Source: JBBRCE01 sp038205115
Lineage (GTDB): Bacteria > Planctomycetota > Planctomycetia > Pirellulales > JBBRCE01
DNA length: 34,167 nt
Direction: 5' to 3'
Assembly (NCBI GenBank): GCA_038205115.1
Contig: JBBRCE010000052.1
Span: 1 to 34,167, forward strand
This document shows positions 6,863-14,773 of this stretch, piece after piece; the first letter of the stretch is position 1, and each line of letters begins with the position of its first letter. Below the pieces are notes generated by a model. It ran no database searches, had not been told where the DNA came from, and worked only from the letters and a program-made list of their open reading frames with translations. The translations under genes and the position numbers were made by a program.

Positions 6863-8224
6863 CTAACACTTTATCCGCGCAATGCTTGTTTCCAACGCGC
6901 CGCAAAGCTGATCGAGTTGCGGCAGCGAAATTGCCAGCGGCGGCATGACGACCAGCACATTTCCTAGCGGGCGCAGCAAAATTCCCTGTTGCCGCAGTTG
7001 ATCGCAGACCTGCATTCCACGCCGCTCTGACCAGTCAAACGGTTCGGCCGTGGCGCGATCTCGCACCAATTCGATGCCGGCAATCAAACCGCGTTGCCGC
7101 ACATCGCCCACGTGCGGCAGGGCCGCGATTCGCGCGAGATGTTCGGCCAGGCGGGCAATCTTGGGCTGTAGCGCCGCCAGCGTTTGCTCGTGCGCGAACA
7201 CATCCAGCGTGGCCAGCGCAACAGCCGCGCCCAACGCATTGCCGCCGTACGTATGACCGTGAAAAAATGTTTTACTTTCGCGATAATCGCCCAGAAAGGC
7301 GTTCCAAATTTCGGTGGTCGCCAGCGTAGCGGCCAGCGGAAGGTAACCACCCGTGAGCCCTTTCGCCAGGCAAAGAAAGTCCGGCGAGACGTCTTCGTGC
7401 TCGCAGGCAAACATGCGCCCGGTGCGACCAAAGCCCACCGCCACTTCGTCGGCGATCAGTAGCACGTCGTATCGCTGAGTCAATTCGCGAATGCCGCGTA
7501 GCAGACCAACCGGGTGTACGATCATGCCAGCCGCGCACTGCACCAGCGGTTCGATCACCAGCGCCGCAATCCGCTGATGTTGCTCGGCGAGGAGATTTTC
7601 TAACTGAGCCAGGTAGTATTCGGCCGCGCGCTCGCGGGTCACGCCAGCCGGCAAGCGATAGAGGCTCGGCGCCGGCATTCGCAGCACTTCGAACAACAGC
7701 GGCGCAAACATGGAGTGAAAGCGCGCGACCCCACTGACACTGACGCTGCCGATCGTATCCCCGTGATAAGCGTCACCCAACGCGACGAAGCAGTTTTTTT
7801 CGGGTCGCGGGTCGGACCGCTGCCGCCAATACTGAAAGGCCATTTTCAGCGCCACTTCCACCGCCGTGGCACCGTCGTCCGAGAAAAACACATGCTGCAG
7901 CCCCGCCGGCGCGAGGTCGACTAATCGCTTGGCCAACTTGACGGTTGTCGGATTCGAAGCGCCCAACAGCGTAGTGTGGGCGATCTTATCGAGTTGCTCG
8001 CGAAGAGCTGCGTCCAAGCGCGGATGTCGATGCCCATGAACGTTGCACCACAGGCTGCTGACGGCATCTAAATATTGGTTGCCGTCAACGTCGTATAGAT
8101 AGCAGCCTTCGCCACGCTCGATCAGCAGCGGCTCGTACTCAGCCATCTGGGTAAACGCATGCCAAACAATTTGGCGATCCCATTGGCGTAATTGGTCGAG
8201 ACTGGGCGTTGCAGTGTCGGGCAT
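6863..8224 (-). CDS. bioA: Adenosylmethionine-8-amino-7-oxononanoate aminotransferase
   Basis: BioA makes 7,8-diaminopelargonate from KAPA in biotin synthesis, using S-adenosylmethionine as amino donor. The 453-residue protein is a class III PLP aminotransferase. It has WHAFTQM at 21-27, close to the BioA signature WHPFTQ. FFSDDGATAVEVALKMA (113-129) binds the cofactor phosphate region, IADEV at 257-261 carries the Asp contacting the pyridine ring, and the PLP lysine is K288 in LAKGLTGG. The start at 8224 is preferred over an in-frame start at 8386 because homologues begin just before a QLRQWDRQ-like helix; the extra upstream residues look non-coding. No other biotin gene is visible. The Pro-to-Ala change in WHxFTQ is minor. 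Confidence 0.93.
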   Translation of the reverse strand: MPDTATPSLDQLRQWDRQIVWHAFTQMAEYEPLLIERGEGCYLYDVDGNQYLDAVSSLWCNVHGHRHPRLDAALREQLDKIAHTTLLGASNPTTVKLAKRLVDLAPAGLQHVFFSDDGATAVEVALKMAFQYWRQRSDPRPEKNCFVALGDAYHGDTIGSVSVSGVARFHSMFAPLLFEVLRMPAPSLYRLPAGVTRERAAEYYLAQLENLLAEQHQRIAALVIEPLVQCAAGMIVHPVGLLRGIRELTQRYDVLLIADEVAVGFGRTGRMFACEHEDVSPDFLCLAKGLTGGYLPLAATLATTEIWNAFLGDYRESKTFFHGHTYGGNALGAAVALATLDVFAHEQTLAALQPKIARLAEHLARIAALPHVGDVRQRGLIAGIELVRDRATAEPFDWSERRGMQVCDQLRQQGILLRPLGNVLVVMPPLAISLPQLDQLCGALETSIARIKC

Positions 8225-8431
8225 GGAAAGCCGGCGAGTGGTTGGATCGTGCGGACGGTCCGATTTGGCAACCCTGGCGGGCAATCGTCTAACCGTGTCA
8301 CTGCTTTGGCAAAGCGGCGCGTCGTGCCGTGCAGTTGCAGGAAGTTGATTTTGCACTTCTGCGCCGGCGCAGCAAGCCGGCACCACCCAATTGCGAGCGA
8401 AAAAACATTCCCTGCACGACGTTCAGACGCG

Positions 8432-8674
8432 TCAGTTCGAATTATTACGCCAGCGGTGACGGTCAGTGCCCAAATCTCGTTCAATATCGTTGGCTTCTTT
8501 GCTCAAACCGAGCAAGTCTTCCGACTTACTGGTTTTGGGCGGCGTTTTTTCGCCATATACGGCCGGTGAGTCGCCAGTGACGTCCGCGGTTCGACATCCA
8601 ATCGCACAAACCGCGCCCAACCCGAGCACGACTGCCCAGGCATGAACGTATTTTTGCCACCAGCGAATTGCCAT
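8432..8674 (-). CDS. Small lipoprotein
   Basis: This 80-residue protein has a lipoprotein signal peptide: basic start, hydrophobic core, and lipobox AIGC with the lipidated Cys at 27. The mature part is only about 53 residues, hydrophilic and charged, with a SKEANDIERDLG segment that I recall from other short planctomycete proteins. GAGG lies a few bases before the ATG at 8674. The gene is 207 bases upstream of bioA on the same strand, too far to assume an operon. It would be membrane-anchored; function unknown. Confidence 0.75.
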   Translation of the reverse strand: MAIRWWQKYVHAWAVVLGLGAVCAIGCRTADVTGDSPAVYGEKTPPKTSKSEDLLGLSKEANDIERDLGTDRHRWRNNSN

Positions 8675-8874
8675 CTGCGCACCTCGACCCAGAGAATTGC
8701 CAGCATCGAAACCGGCGGAACCATCGCAAAATGCCGGCTTGGAGTCCAGATCAGTTGGCTATTCGCCGAGCCGGGGCGCCTGCGGACAGCATGCGCATCG
8801 AACGCCCTGAGCCCGCGAGTCCGTGCGGCCGCAAGCCGGCGGAAGCTAGCTCACGTTTACAAGTTTTGTCTGCA

Positions 8875-9000
8875 GTGGTAGGATATTTTTTCAACAAGCT
8901 GGAAACTGGTCGATGGCTTCGATTTGCGCTGTTGATGGCGACAGGCGGAACTGCCGGCATGGGGTGGAACGGTTGCTCAACAGTCGCTGTCGCTGGTTGA
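8875..9000 (+). CDS. Possible 41-residue membrane or lipoprotein peptide
   Basis: A short forward frame starts at the GTG at 8875 and ends at 9000, 114 bases before tssK. The product has basic residues followed by a hydrophobic run (LRFALLMATGGTAGMGW) and a Cys in NGC, so it resembles a bare lipoprotein signal. No convincing ribosome site is present, and the frame is open further upstream, so it may be chance. The rest of the 8675-9114 gap, which must contain the divergent promoters for the 8432 lipoprotein and tssK, shows no other gene. Confidence 0.25.
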   Translation: MVGYFFNKLETGRWLRFALLMATGGTAGMGWNGCSTVAVAG

Positions 9001-9114
9001 GTTCGGCCGGCGGCGAGTCTCGCCGGTCGCCACGCCGAATCTGGCTTGCATTTATCGGTTTGGTCAACGCTGCCAACGTGGATGGTTCGTTTCGCAAAAA
9101 GGCTTGGCTTCGCA

Positions 9115-10584
9115 ATGCAGAATTTGCCCATTCATTGGTACGAAGGATTGTTTCTGCGGCCGCAACATTTCCAAGCGGCCGATCGCTATTGGTCGGAAAT
9201 CACGGCGCTTTCCGAACAATGGGATCATCCCTACGGTTACGGCGTGCAGGCGATCGAGTTCAGCAAAGAAGCGCTGGCCAACAGCCAATTTCAAGTTCAC
9301 GTGCTCAACGCGCGCATGCCAGATGGCACGTTGGTCACGTTGGATAAAGGTAGCCAGCCGGATCGCGTCGATCTGAAGCATGTGTTCGCTGGCATGGCAA
9401 AAGACAAAGTCGATTTGACCGAGGCTTTTAACCGCGAAAGCGTCGTGCGAATCTACCTGGCCGTGCCCAAGATGCAATTGGGGCGCGCCAATGTCGGTCG
9501 CGGCGCCAACGGCGATCGCACGCGCTATGTCGAATTCGATTACCCGACGCAGGACGAAAGTTTTGGCGGCGGGGATCAAGCAATTCAAGTCCGCACACTC
9601 AACGCGCGGCTGTTGCTCAGCACCGAAGACATGTCTGGCTACGAAGTCTTGCCCATTGCGCAGATTCGCCGCGCCAGCGAAGAGCAAGCGGTCCCCAAGC
9701 TCGATTCCGACTATATCCCGCCGCTGGTCAGCACCAGCGCCTGGGCCGGTTTAAGCCGCGATATCATTCGGGCAATCTACGACGTGATCGGGCAGAAGAT
9801 CGAAGTGCTCAGCTCGCAGGTTCTAAATCGTGGCATCGGACTGGAAAGTCGTGACTCGGGCGACATGGACCGGATCATGATGCTCTCGCAACTGAACGTG
9901 GCGTACAGCACGCTGGCCGTGCTGGCGTTTGCGCAAGCGGTGCATCCGCTCAGTGCGTATGCGGAATTGTGCCGCATTGTGGGGCAACTTTCGATCTTCG
10001 GACCGCAACGTCGGGCGAGCGATATTCCGCCCTACGATCACGACGACCTGGCCCGCATCTTCCAGCACATTCGGCTGCGCATCGAGCAGTTGATCAATAG
10101 CGTTCGCGATTACGAGTTCGAACAGCGCTACTTGGTTGGCGTGGGCATGGGCATGCAGGTTACGCTCGAAAGCAAATGGTTCAATGCGGACTGGCACTGG
10201 TATATTGGCGTCAACAAGGGGGAACTGAGCGAAGGCGAATGCCGCGAACTGCTCTCGCCAGGGCAATTGGATTGGAAGTTTGGCAGCAGCCGCCAGGTTG
10301 AGATTTTGTTCAAGCACCGGGCCGAAGGCTTGCAACTGATGCCGGTCGACCGCGTGATTCGGGCTCTACCCGCCCAGCGCGATTGGATTTATTACGAAGT
10401 CGATCGCAAGGACACGCCGGCCTGGCGCGACGTGCAAGAAACGCAAACCTTGGCCATGCGTTTGAAGGATTCGTTGATTTTGAACCGCGATCGCCTGCAG
10501 GGCGAACGGCGTTTGGCGGTGAACTTTCGCGGTCGCCGGGCGACGTTGCAATTTGCGTTGTTTGCCGTGCCATCGCAAGGTTGA
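9115..10584 (+). CDS. tssK: Type VI secretion baseplate protein TssK
   Basis: TssK trimers link the cytoplasmic T6SS baseplate to the membrane complex (TssL and TssM). The 489-residue protein begins with HWYEGLFLRPQHFQ (7-20), the hallmark N-terminus of the family. Length and lack of membrane segments fit. The central region (about 220-330) is helical, and the C-terminal domain (about 330-489), which contacts TssL/TssM in characterised systems, is present. The start at 9115 is chosen because the hallmark always lies within the first dozen residues; in-frame starts at 9046 and 9082 would give an unusual extension. It is the first gene of a tight forward cluster with tssL (45-base gap) and tssM (38-base gap). 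No other baseplate, sheath or effector genes are in the window. Confidence 0.92.
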   Translation: MQNLPIHWYEGLFLRPQHFQAADRYWSEITALSEQWDHPYGYGVQAIEFSKEALANSQFQVHVLNARMPDGTLVTLDKGSQPDRVDLKHVFAGMAKDKVDLTEAFNRESVVRIYLAVPKMQLGRANVGRGANGDRTRYVEFDYPTQDESFGGGDQAIQVRTLNARLLLSTEDMSGYEVLPIAQIRRASEEQAVPKLDSDYIPPLVSTSAWAGLSRDIIRAIYDVIGQKIEVLSSQVLNRGIGLESRDSGDMDRIMMLSQLNVAYSTLAVLAFAQAVHPLSAYAELCRIVGQLSIFGPQRRASDIPPYDHDDLARIFQHIRLRIEQLINSVRDYEFEQRYLVGVGMGMQVTLESKWFNADWHWYIGVNKGELSEGECRELLSPGQLDWKFGSSRQVEILFKHRAEGLQLMPVDRVIRALPAQRDWIYYEVDRKDTPAWRDVQETQTLAMRLKDSLILNRDRLQGERRLAVNFRGRRATLQFALFAVPSQG

Positions 10585-10629
10585 GTCGGCTGTCATCAAT
10601 CGAACTTTTTCGCACATCGAATTTGCCGC

Positions 10630-11271
10630 ATGACGCCAAAATTCGCACAAGCCGTTGATCCCATTTTTCTCCACGTGCTGGAGTTGCTGGAGCGTTTGCA
10701 ACGCGAGGAACAAGTTTCACCGCAAGAAGAGCGGTTGCGAGTTCGCTCGCTGCTCGACCAAGCCGAGGCCGTGCTCGGCGCCGGCGAAGAGTGGGAGCTC
10801 GCCAAGTACGCGCTGGTTTCTTGGATTGACGAAGTGCTGGTCGAAACGCCTTGGGACGGCCGCGAGTGGTGGAGCAATAACGTGATGGAGGTGGAAATCT
10901 TCAACACACGCTTGTGCTTCGAGCAGTTTTACGTACGGGCGCAAGAGGCCTCGTCTTTGAGCCGCCGCGACGCCTTGGAAGTCTTCTATGTGTGCGTGGT
11001 GCTCGGCTTCCGGGGATTGTACCGCGATCCGAACATGGGTCAGGTGATGGCGCAATCGCATGGGTTGCCGCCGGATCTGGAATCCTGGGCGCGGCAAGCC
11101 TCGTTGGCCATTCGGCTGGGACAAGGCCGACCGGAGCTATCGCCGCCCCGGCGTGAAATTGCCGGCGCCGCGCCGCTGTCGGCCAAGCCATTGGTGGCGT
11201 GGTCCTGGCTGGCCGCGGCCATGCTCTGTGCCTGCACTGTTCTCTATTACGTGTTGTATTACAAGCCGTAG
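10630..11271 (+). CDS. tssL: Type VI secretion membrane protein TssL (DotU family), short form
   Basis: TssL is the C-tail-anchored inner-membrane component that binds TssM and TssK. This 213-residue protein has the hook-like cytoplasmic domain of DotU proteins: ALVSWIDEVL at 61-70 and CVVLGFRGLY at 122-131 are family hallmarks. A single membrane segment (about 188-210) follows, and the chain stops three residues later. There is therefore no periplasmic OmpA-like peptidoglycan-binding domain. That is common in the family, but here it combines with a TssM that also lacks a periplasmic part. It lies between tssK and tssM in a compact operon. Confidence 0.92.
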   Translation: MTPKFAQAVDPIFLHVLELLERLQREEQVSPQEERLRVRSLLDQAEAVLGAGEEWELAKYALVSWIDEVLVETPWDGREWWSNNVMEVEIFNTRLCFEQFYVRAQEASSLSRRDALEVFYVCVVLGFRGLYRDPNMGQVMAQSHGLPPDLESWARQASLAIRLGQGRPELSPPRREIAGAAPLSAKPLVAWSWLAAAMLCACTVLYYVLYYKP

Positions 11272-11309
11272 CCGGTTGCTGGCGGCCCGATAGTCAGGAT
11301 GCACGACGC

Positions 11310-13088
11310 ATGGCGGAAGAACCAAAACCCAAACCCGGCAAGATTCGTAGCTTCTTTAATTGGATCGGCAATTTGCCGAGCCGTTTCTTCGCGCTATCGC
11401 TGCCCACCAAGGCCTGTACGCTGAGCGCGGTAGCGCTGGTGATTGTGGTGACAGTTGCCTGGTTGGTCTTTTTGACCAACGCCAGCAGCGTCCCCTGGCG
11501 GCACGCGATGACGCCGGGCCGCATTTTGGCCGTGATTGGCCTGCTGATCGTCATTCCGATGGTGGTTTACTTCGGCCTGAAAATGTGGATCGAAGGCGAG
11601 ACCTCACGGTTTGCCGATATCGACTTCGCCTGGAAATCCGGGCTCGACGCGCTGGCGAAAAACGGCCTGGATATTCGTTCGATTCCGGTGTTCGTGATCC
11701 TCGGCTCGGCCGACGAAGCCCGCGAGCATGCGCTCATGGCGGCTTCCGGCATAAACATGCGCGTGCAGAGCGTGCCAGAAGGTCCGGCGCCATTGCATTG
11801 GTACGCGAATCCAGAAGGCATCTACTTATTTTGCACGGGCGCGGGCTCGCTCAGCACACTAGCGACGTTGCGCAAAAAGCAAAGTTCGCAAGAGATGGCC
11901 TCGCAACTAGCCAGCCTCGAGGCGCCCGACGATCTGCCGGAACACGCGCCGCAACCGATTTCCGCCAGCGGCGAATTTTCGCTGCCGGCGCAACCGGCCG
12001 CGCCGCGGATCGCGCCGCAAGTCCGCCAGCCAGCCAATACCGGCGGCGATCCCAACCGTGGCACGATGATGCTAGGCAACTTCGATCCGCTGGCGATGGA
12101 ACAGCCTGCCGAGCCGCCGGCTGTTTACAGTCCGCCCCCTGCCGCCCGCGGCGCAGGCTCGGACAACGTCCGCGGCACGATGATGCTGCAGGCGCCGATC
12201 GATTTGAATCCGCGCGGCAACAATCCGCCCGCCGCGATAGCGCCTGCGGCGATGGCGCGTGTCGACCGCATGCCCTCGCCCGTACGCCGTCCGGCGCTGG
12301 TACCGCCGCACGACTCGGCCGAAGCGATTTCGCGTTTGAAGCACGTCTGCCGGCTGATTAAATCGGCCCGCGCTCCGCTCTGCCCTGTGAATGGCGTGGT
12401 GACGTTGCTCTCGTTTGACGTGCTGCAAGGCCAGCCGCATTGGGCCGAAGAAATGCAACGCGGCGTCAAGTTCGATCTGCGCTGTGTGCAAGAGACGCTC
12501 GAATTGCGCTGCCCGGTGACCGCGTTGGTGGTTGGCATGGAGGACGAGCCCGGCTTTCGCGAGCTGGTTCGGCGCGTGGGCCGTCAACGTGCGGGCGTGC
12601 AGCGTTTCGGTCAGCGATTTGACGTGCGCGGCGTGGCAACCAGTTATGAGCTCTCGGCCTTGTGCTCGCACGTCACCGGCGTGTTCGAGGACTGGGTTTA
12701 CATGCTGTTTCGCGAAAAAGAAGCGTTCACGCGACCTGGCAACACGCGGCTGTACGGCCTGCTGTGCAAAGTGCGGTTCACGCTCAAGCATCGGCTTTCG
12801 GAGATTCTGGCAGGCGGCTTTGGCCATGACGAAGCACACGACGGCGGCCGCGAGCCATTCTTATTCAGCGGCTGCTACTTTGCGGCGGCCGGTGGCAGCG
12901 AAGATCGGCAGGCGTTTGTCAAAGGCGTGTTCGATAAGCTGATTGAAGAGCAAGAAGAAATCGAATGGACGCGCGACACCCTGCGTAGCGATCATCGCTA
13001 CCGCACGCTGGGCAATATCGGACTAGCCGTCGATGCCGTGCTGGCCGTGGCACTCGTCTGGATGATTGTCGCCCATTGGTGGCGGTAG
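11310..13088 (+). CDS. tssM: TssM-like (IcmF-related) protein: no Walker A, no periplasmic domain
   Basis: TssM normally has about 1,100 residues: two membrane helices, a cytoplasmic GTPase-like domain, a third helix and a large periplasmic domain. This protein has 592. Helices lie near 39-56 and 71-90 and the cytoplasmic part at 91-566. The third helix lies at about 570-588 and the chain stops four residues later. Where the GPPGSGKTT-type P-loop should be, the sequence reads LGSADEAREHAL (131-142), with no GK(S/T). Residues 205-335 are a Pro/Ala-rich linker with RGTMML at 250-255 and again at 288-293. The later part (341-530) keeps IcmF-like features: PVNGVVTLLSFD, VVGMEDEPGFREL and FLFSGCYFAAAG, the counterpart of the RGVYFTSG segment. 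The start at 11310 gives the expected short N-terminus before helix 1. Family membership is inferred from order, context and these segments. Confidence 0.82.
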   Translation: MAEEPKPKPGKIRSFFNWIGNLPSRFFALSLPTKACTLSAVALVIVVTVAWLVFLTNASSVPWRHAMTPGRILAVIGLLIVIPMVVYFGLKMWIEGETSRFADIDFAWKSGLDALAKNGLDIRSIPVFVILGSADEAREHALMAASGINMRVQSVPEGPAPLHWYANPEGIYLFCTGAGSLSTLATLRKKQSSQEMASQLASLEAPDDLPEHAPQPISASGEFSLPAQPAAPRIAPQVRQPANTGGDPNRGTMMLGNFDPLAMEQPAEPPAVYSPPPAARGAGSDNVRGTMMLQAPIDLNPRGNNPPAAIAPAAMARVDRMPSPVRRPALVPPHDSAEAISRLKHVCRLIKSARAPLCPVNGVVTLLSFDVLQGQPHWAEEMQRGVKFDLRCVQETLELRCPVTALVVGMEDEPGFRELVRRVGRQRAGVQRFGQRFDVRGVATSYELSALCSHVTGVFEDWVYMLFREKEAFTRPGNTRLYGLLCKVRFTLKHRLSEILAGGFGHDEAHDGGREPFLFSGCYFAAAGGSEDRQAFVKGVFDKLIEEQEEIEWTRDTLRSDHRYRTLGNIGLAVDAVLAVALVWMIVAHWWR

Positions 13089-13224
13089 GCTGCTGCGCGG
13101 CAGATCGATGCACGTCGCAAATTCTGCATTCGCCGGGTGGGCGAAGATGTGACACGCTCGGCCACGCAGTTTAAAATGGATGCGGCGTTTTCAATCGGCT
13201 CGATCGCATTGCGAGCTTCGTGGC

Positions 13225-13845
13225 ATGGACAATCCGTTTCAATCGCCGGCCGAGTCGAGCGAAATCGCCAAGCCATCGGTTGAAGAATTGCGCGGTGCGG
13301 CGGGCGTGCAATCCAAGCACATTCGGCTGTTAGGCATCTTCCTGTGCATTGTTGGCGGGATTGCGGCAGTGCCATCCGGTATGATTTTTTTAATTTCACT
13401 CGCCGCGTTAAGTTCGCGCGCGAGCGAATGGAAGGTTGCGGCAATCGCCGGGCCTGTGTTTCTGAGCTTGGTGTCGATGGTGGCAATTGGCTACGGTCTA
13501 TTTAACACGCGACGCTGGGCGTGGACGTCCGCCGTTGCCATCGCGCTACCCATGGTTGCGCTCTCGACTGCTGCGTTCTTGCTGATGGCCGTTTGGGAAG
13601 GCAAGGTTTATTCCGTTTTTACTGCGGCAGCGCTTGGCACGTTGGTGTTCATGGCCTGGACATTGCTTTCGAATTCCGGACGCAACCGTTATCAGTTGAT
13701 GGTGGAATCGGCGGCGCGGCAAAAAGATAAACGCCAAGCCTATCGAACAGGAGTCATCGACGACGTCTTCGATCGGCGGCCTGCGTCGGAGGTAGAAACC
13801 GAAAAGCACGATCTGCGCGGCTGGCTAGACGAACTTCGGTCGTAG
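13225..13845 (+). CDS. Four-helix membrane protein with planctomycete MDNPFQSP start
   Basis: This 206-residue integral membrane protein begins MDNPFQSPAE. Short M(D/E)NPFQSP starts are frequent among uncharacterised planctomycete membrane proteins. Hydrophobic segments lie at about 33-61, 71-93, 100-123 and 129-148. The C-terminal 55 residues are charged and cytosolic or periplasmic. No enzyme motif is visible. The start at 13225 is fixed by that motif; an in-frame start at 13180 would bury it. The gene begins 136 bases after tssM on the same strand, so it could be a distal operon member, but nothing connects it to secretion. Confidence 0.75.
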   Translation: MDNPFQSPAESSEIAKPSVEELRGAAGVQSKHIRLLGIFLCIVGGIAAVPSGMIFLISLAALSSRASEWKVAAIAGPVFLSLVSMVAIGYGLFNTRRWAWTSAVAIALPMVALSTAAFLLMAVWEGKVYSVFTAAALGTLVFMAWTLLSNSGRNRYQLMVESAARQKDKRQAYRTGVIDDVFDRRPASEVETEKHDLRGWLDELRS

Positions 13846-13955
13846 CGCAGATATTTCGAATGAGGAACGCCCGTACATCATCAGTTCCTGCTTTCGCTTG
13901 ATACTGAAACATTTTTTACGCCGCCCTGTTTTGTGTTTGTCTTTTGGAGCATCCC

Positions 13956-14657
13956 GTGACTGTTTGCCGCAAACTGCTGAGCCGTGATTGGTCTGGATCG
14001 TGGCGCCGGTTGACAATGGTTTTCGGCGGTCTGGCCGTCGCGTTTTTTGCCGGGACGCAGGCCGGGGCTGCTGATCCCAGCAAACAAATCAGCAGCGAAA
14101 AGCCCAAGGTCACGATTTTTGGCGTCGAAGGCAAAGGCTCGAAGTTCGTCTACGCGCTCGATCGTAGCGGCTCGATGGGCGTGCCAGATGGCAAACCGAT
14201 GAAAGCCGCCCAGGCCGAATTGATTGCCAGTATCAACGAACTGGCCGCCCAGCAGCAGTTTTATCTGATCAGCTACAACCACGAACCACGAATGTTGGAC
14301 GTGACCGGCATGCCAGGCCGCTTGTCGTTTGCCACCGACGTCAATAAAGCTGCCGCCCGCAAACTGATCGAAAGCATCAAGCCGGATGGCGGTACGCGGC
14401 ACGAAGCGGCCGTGGCGATGGCCATGAAATTTCAGCCGGACGTGATCTTTCTGCTGACCGACGGCGATCCCGAAGATGATCTCAGTAAGGACGAACTCGC
14501 GAGATTGAATAAAATCAACTTCGGCGCGGCCGTGATCAACGTGATTCAATTTTCGACCGAGCCCAAGAAGGGCGAAAATCGCCTTATAAACCTCGCCAAG
14601 GAGTCCGGCGGCGAACACGTCTACGTCGATCTGCTGAAATTCAAACGCGAGAAATAA
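13956..14657 (+). CDS. Secreted von Willebrand factor A domain protein
   Basis: This 233-residue protein has an N-terminal hydrophobic signal (about 20-38, cleavage likely after AGA) and a single VWA domain. The metal-ion-dependent adhesion site is complete: DRSGS at 69-73, Thr147 in GGTRH, and Asp169 in LLTDGD. VWA domains bind protein ligands through a bound divalent cation. The GTG at 13956 is preferred because GGAG lies six bases upstream; a TTG at 13944 overlaps that ribosome site. The frame ends 54 bases before a strong hairpin and converges on metK. No second domain is present, so it is probably a stand-alone adhesin or adaptor in the periplasm or envelope. The partner is unknown. Confidence 0.85.
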   Translation: MTVCRKLLSRDWSGSWRRLTMVFGGLAVAFFAGTQAGAADPSKQISSEKPKVTIFGVEGKGSKFVYALDRSGSMGVPDGKPMKAAQAELIASINELAAQQQFYLISYNHEPRMLDVTGMPGRLSFATDVNKAAARKLIESIKPDGGTRHEAAVAMAMKFQPDVIFLLTDGDPEDDLSKDELARLNKINFGAAVINVIQFSTEPKKGENRLINLAKESGGEHVYVDLLKFKREK

Positions 14658-14710
14658 GCCGCGTATCCTCGGACACCGCGACTCTTCGCTTTTTGCAGCG
14701 CGCAAAAGCA

Positions 14711-14742
14711 ACGCCCGAGAAATCCGCAGACTTCTCGGGCGT
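14711..14742. terminator. Bidirectional terminator between the VWA gene and metK
   Basis: ACGCCCGAGAA (14711-14721) and its exact complement (14732-14742) make an 11-bp stem with a 10-base loop. It lies between two convergent genes. On the forward strand a run of five T occurs at a short distance downstream (GATCGATTTTT). On the reverse strand TGCTTTTGC follows. It can serve both transcripts. Confidence 0.75.
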
Positions 14743-14773
14743 CGCGATCGATTTTTCGCTTGAACGCGATGAA

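Noticed and set aside
11310..13088. Reading the tssM-like gene as a full-length TssM with a sequencing frameshift at its end
   Set aside because: No frame after 13088 up to the next gene at 13225 carries IcmF-like sequence, so the short form is taken as real.
13881..14711. 276-residue reverse open frame opposite the VWA gene
   Set aside because: The forward VWA frame has a full metal site, signal peptide and ribosome site; the reverse one has no recognisable feature.
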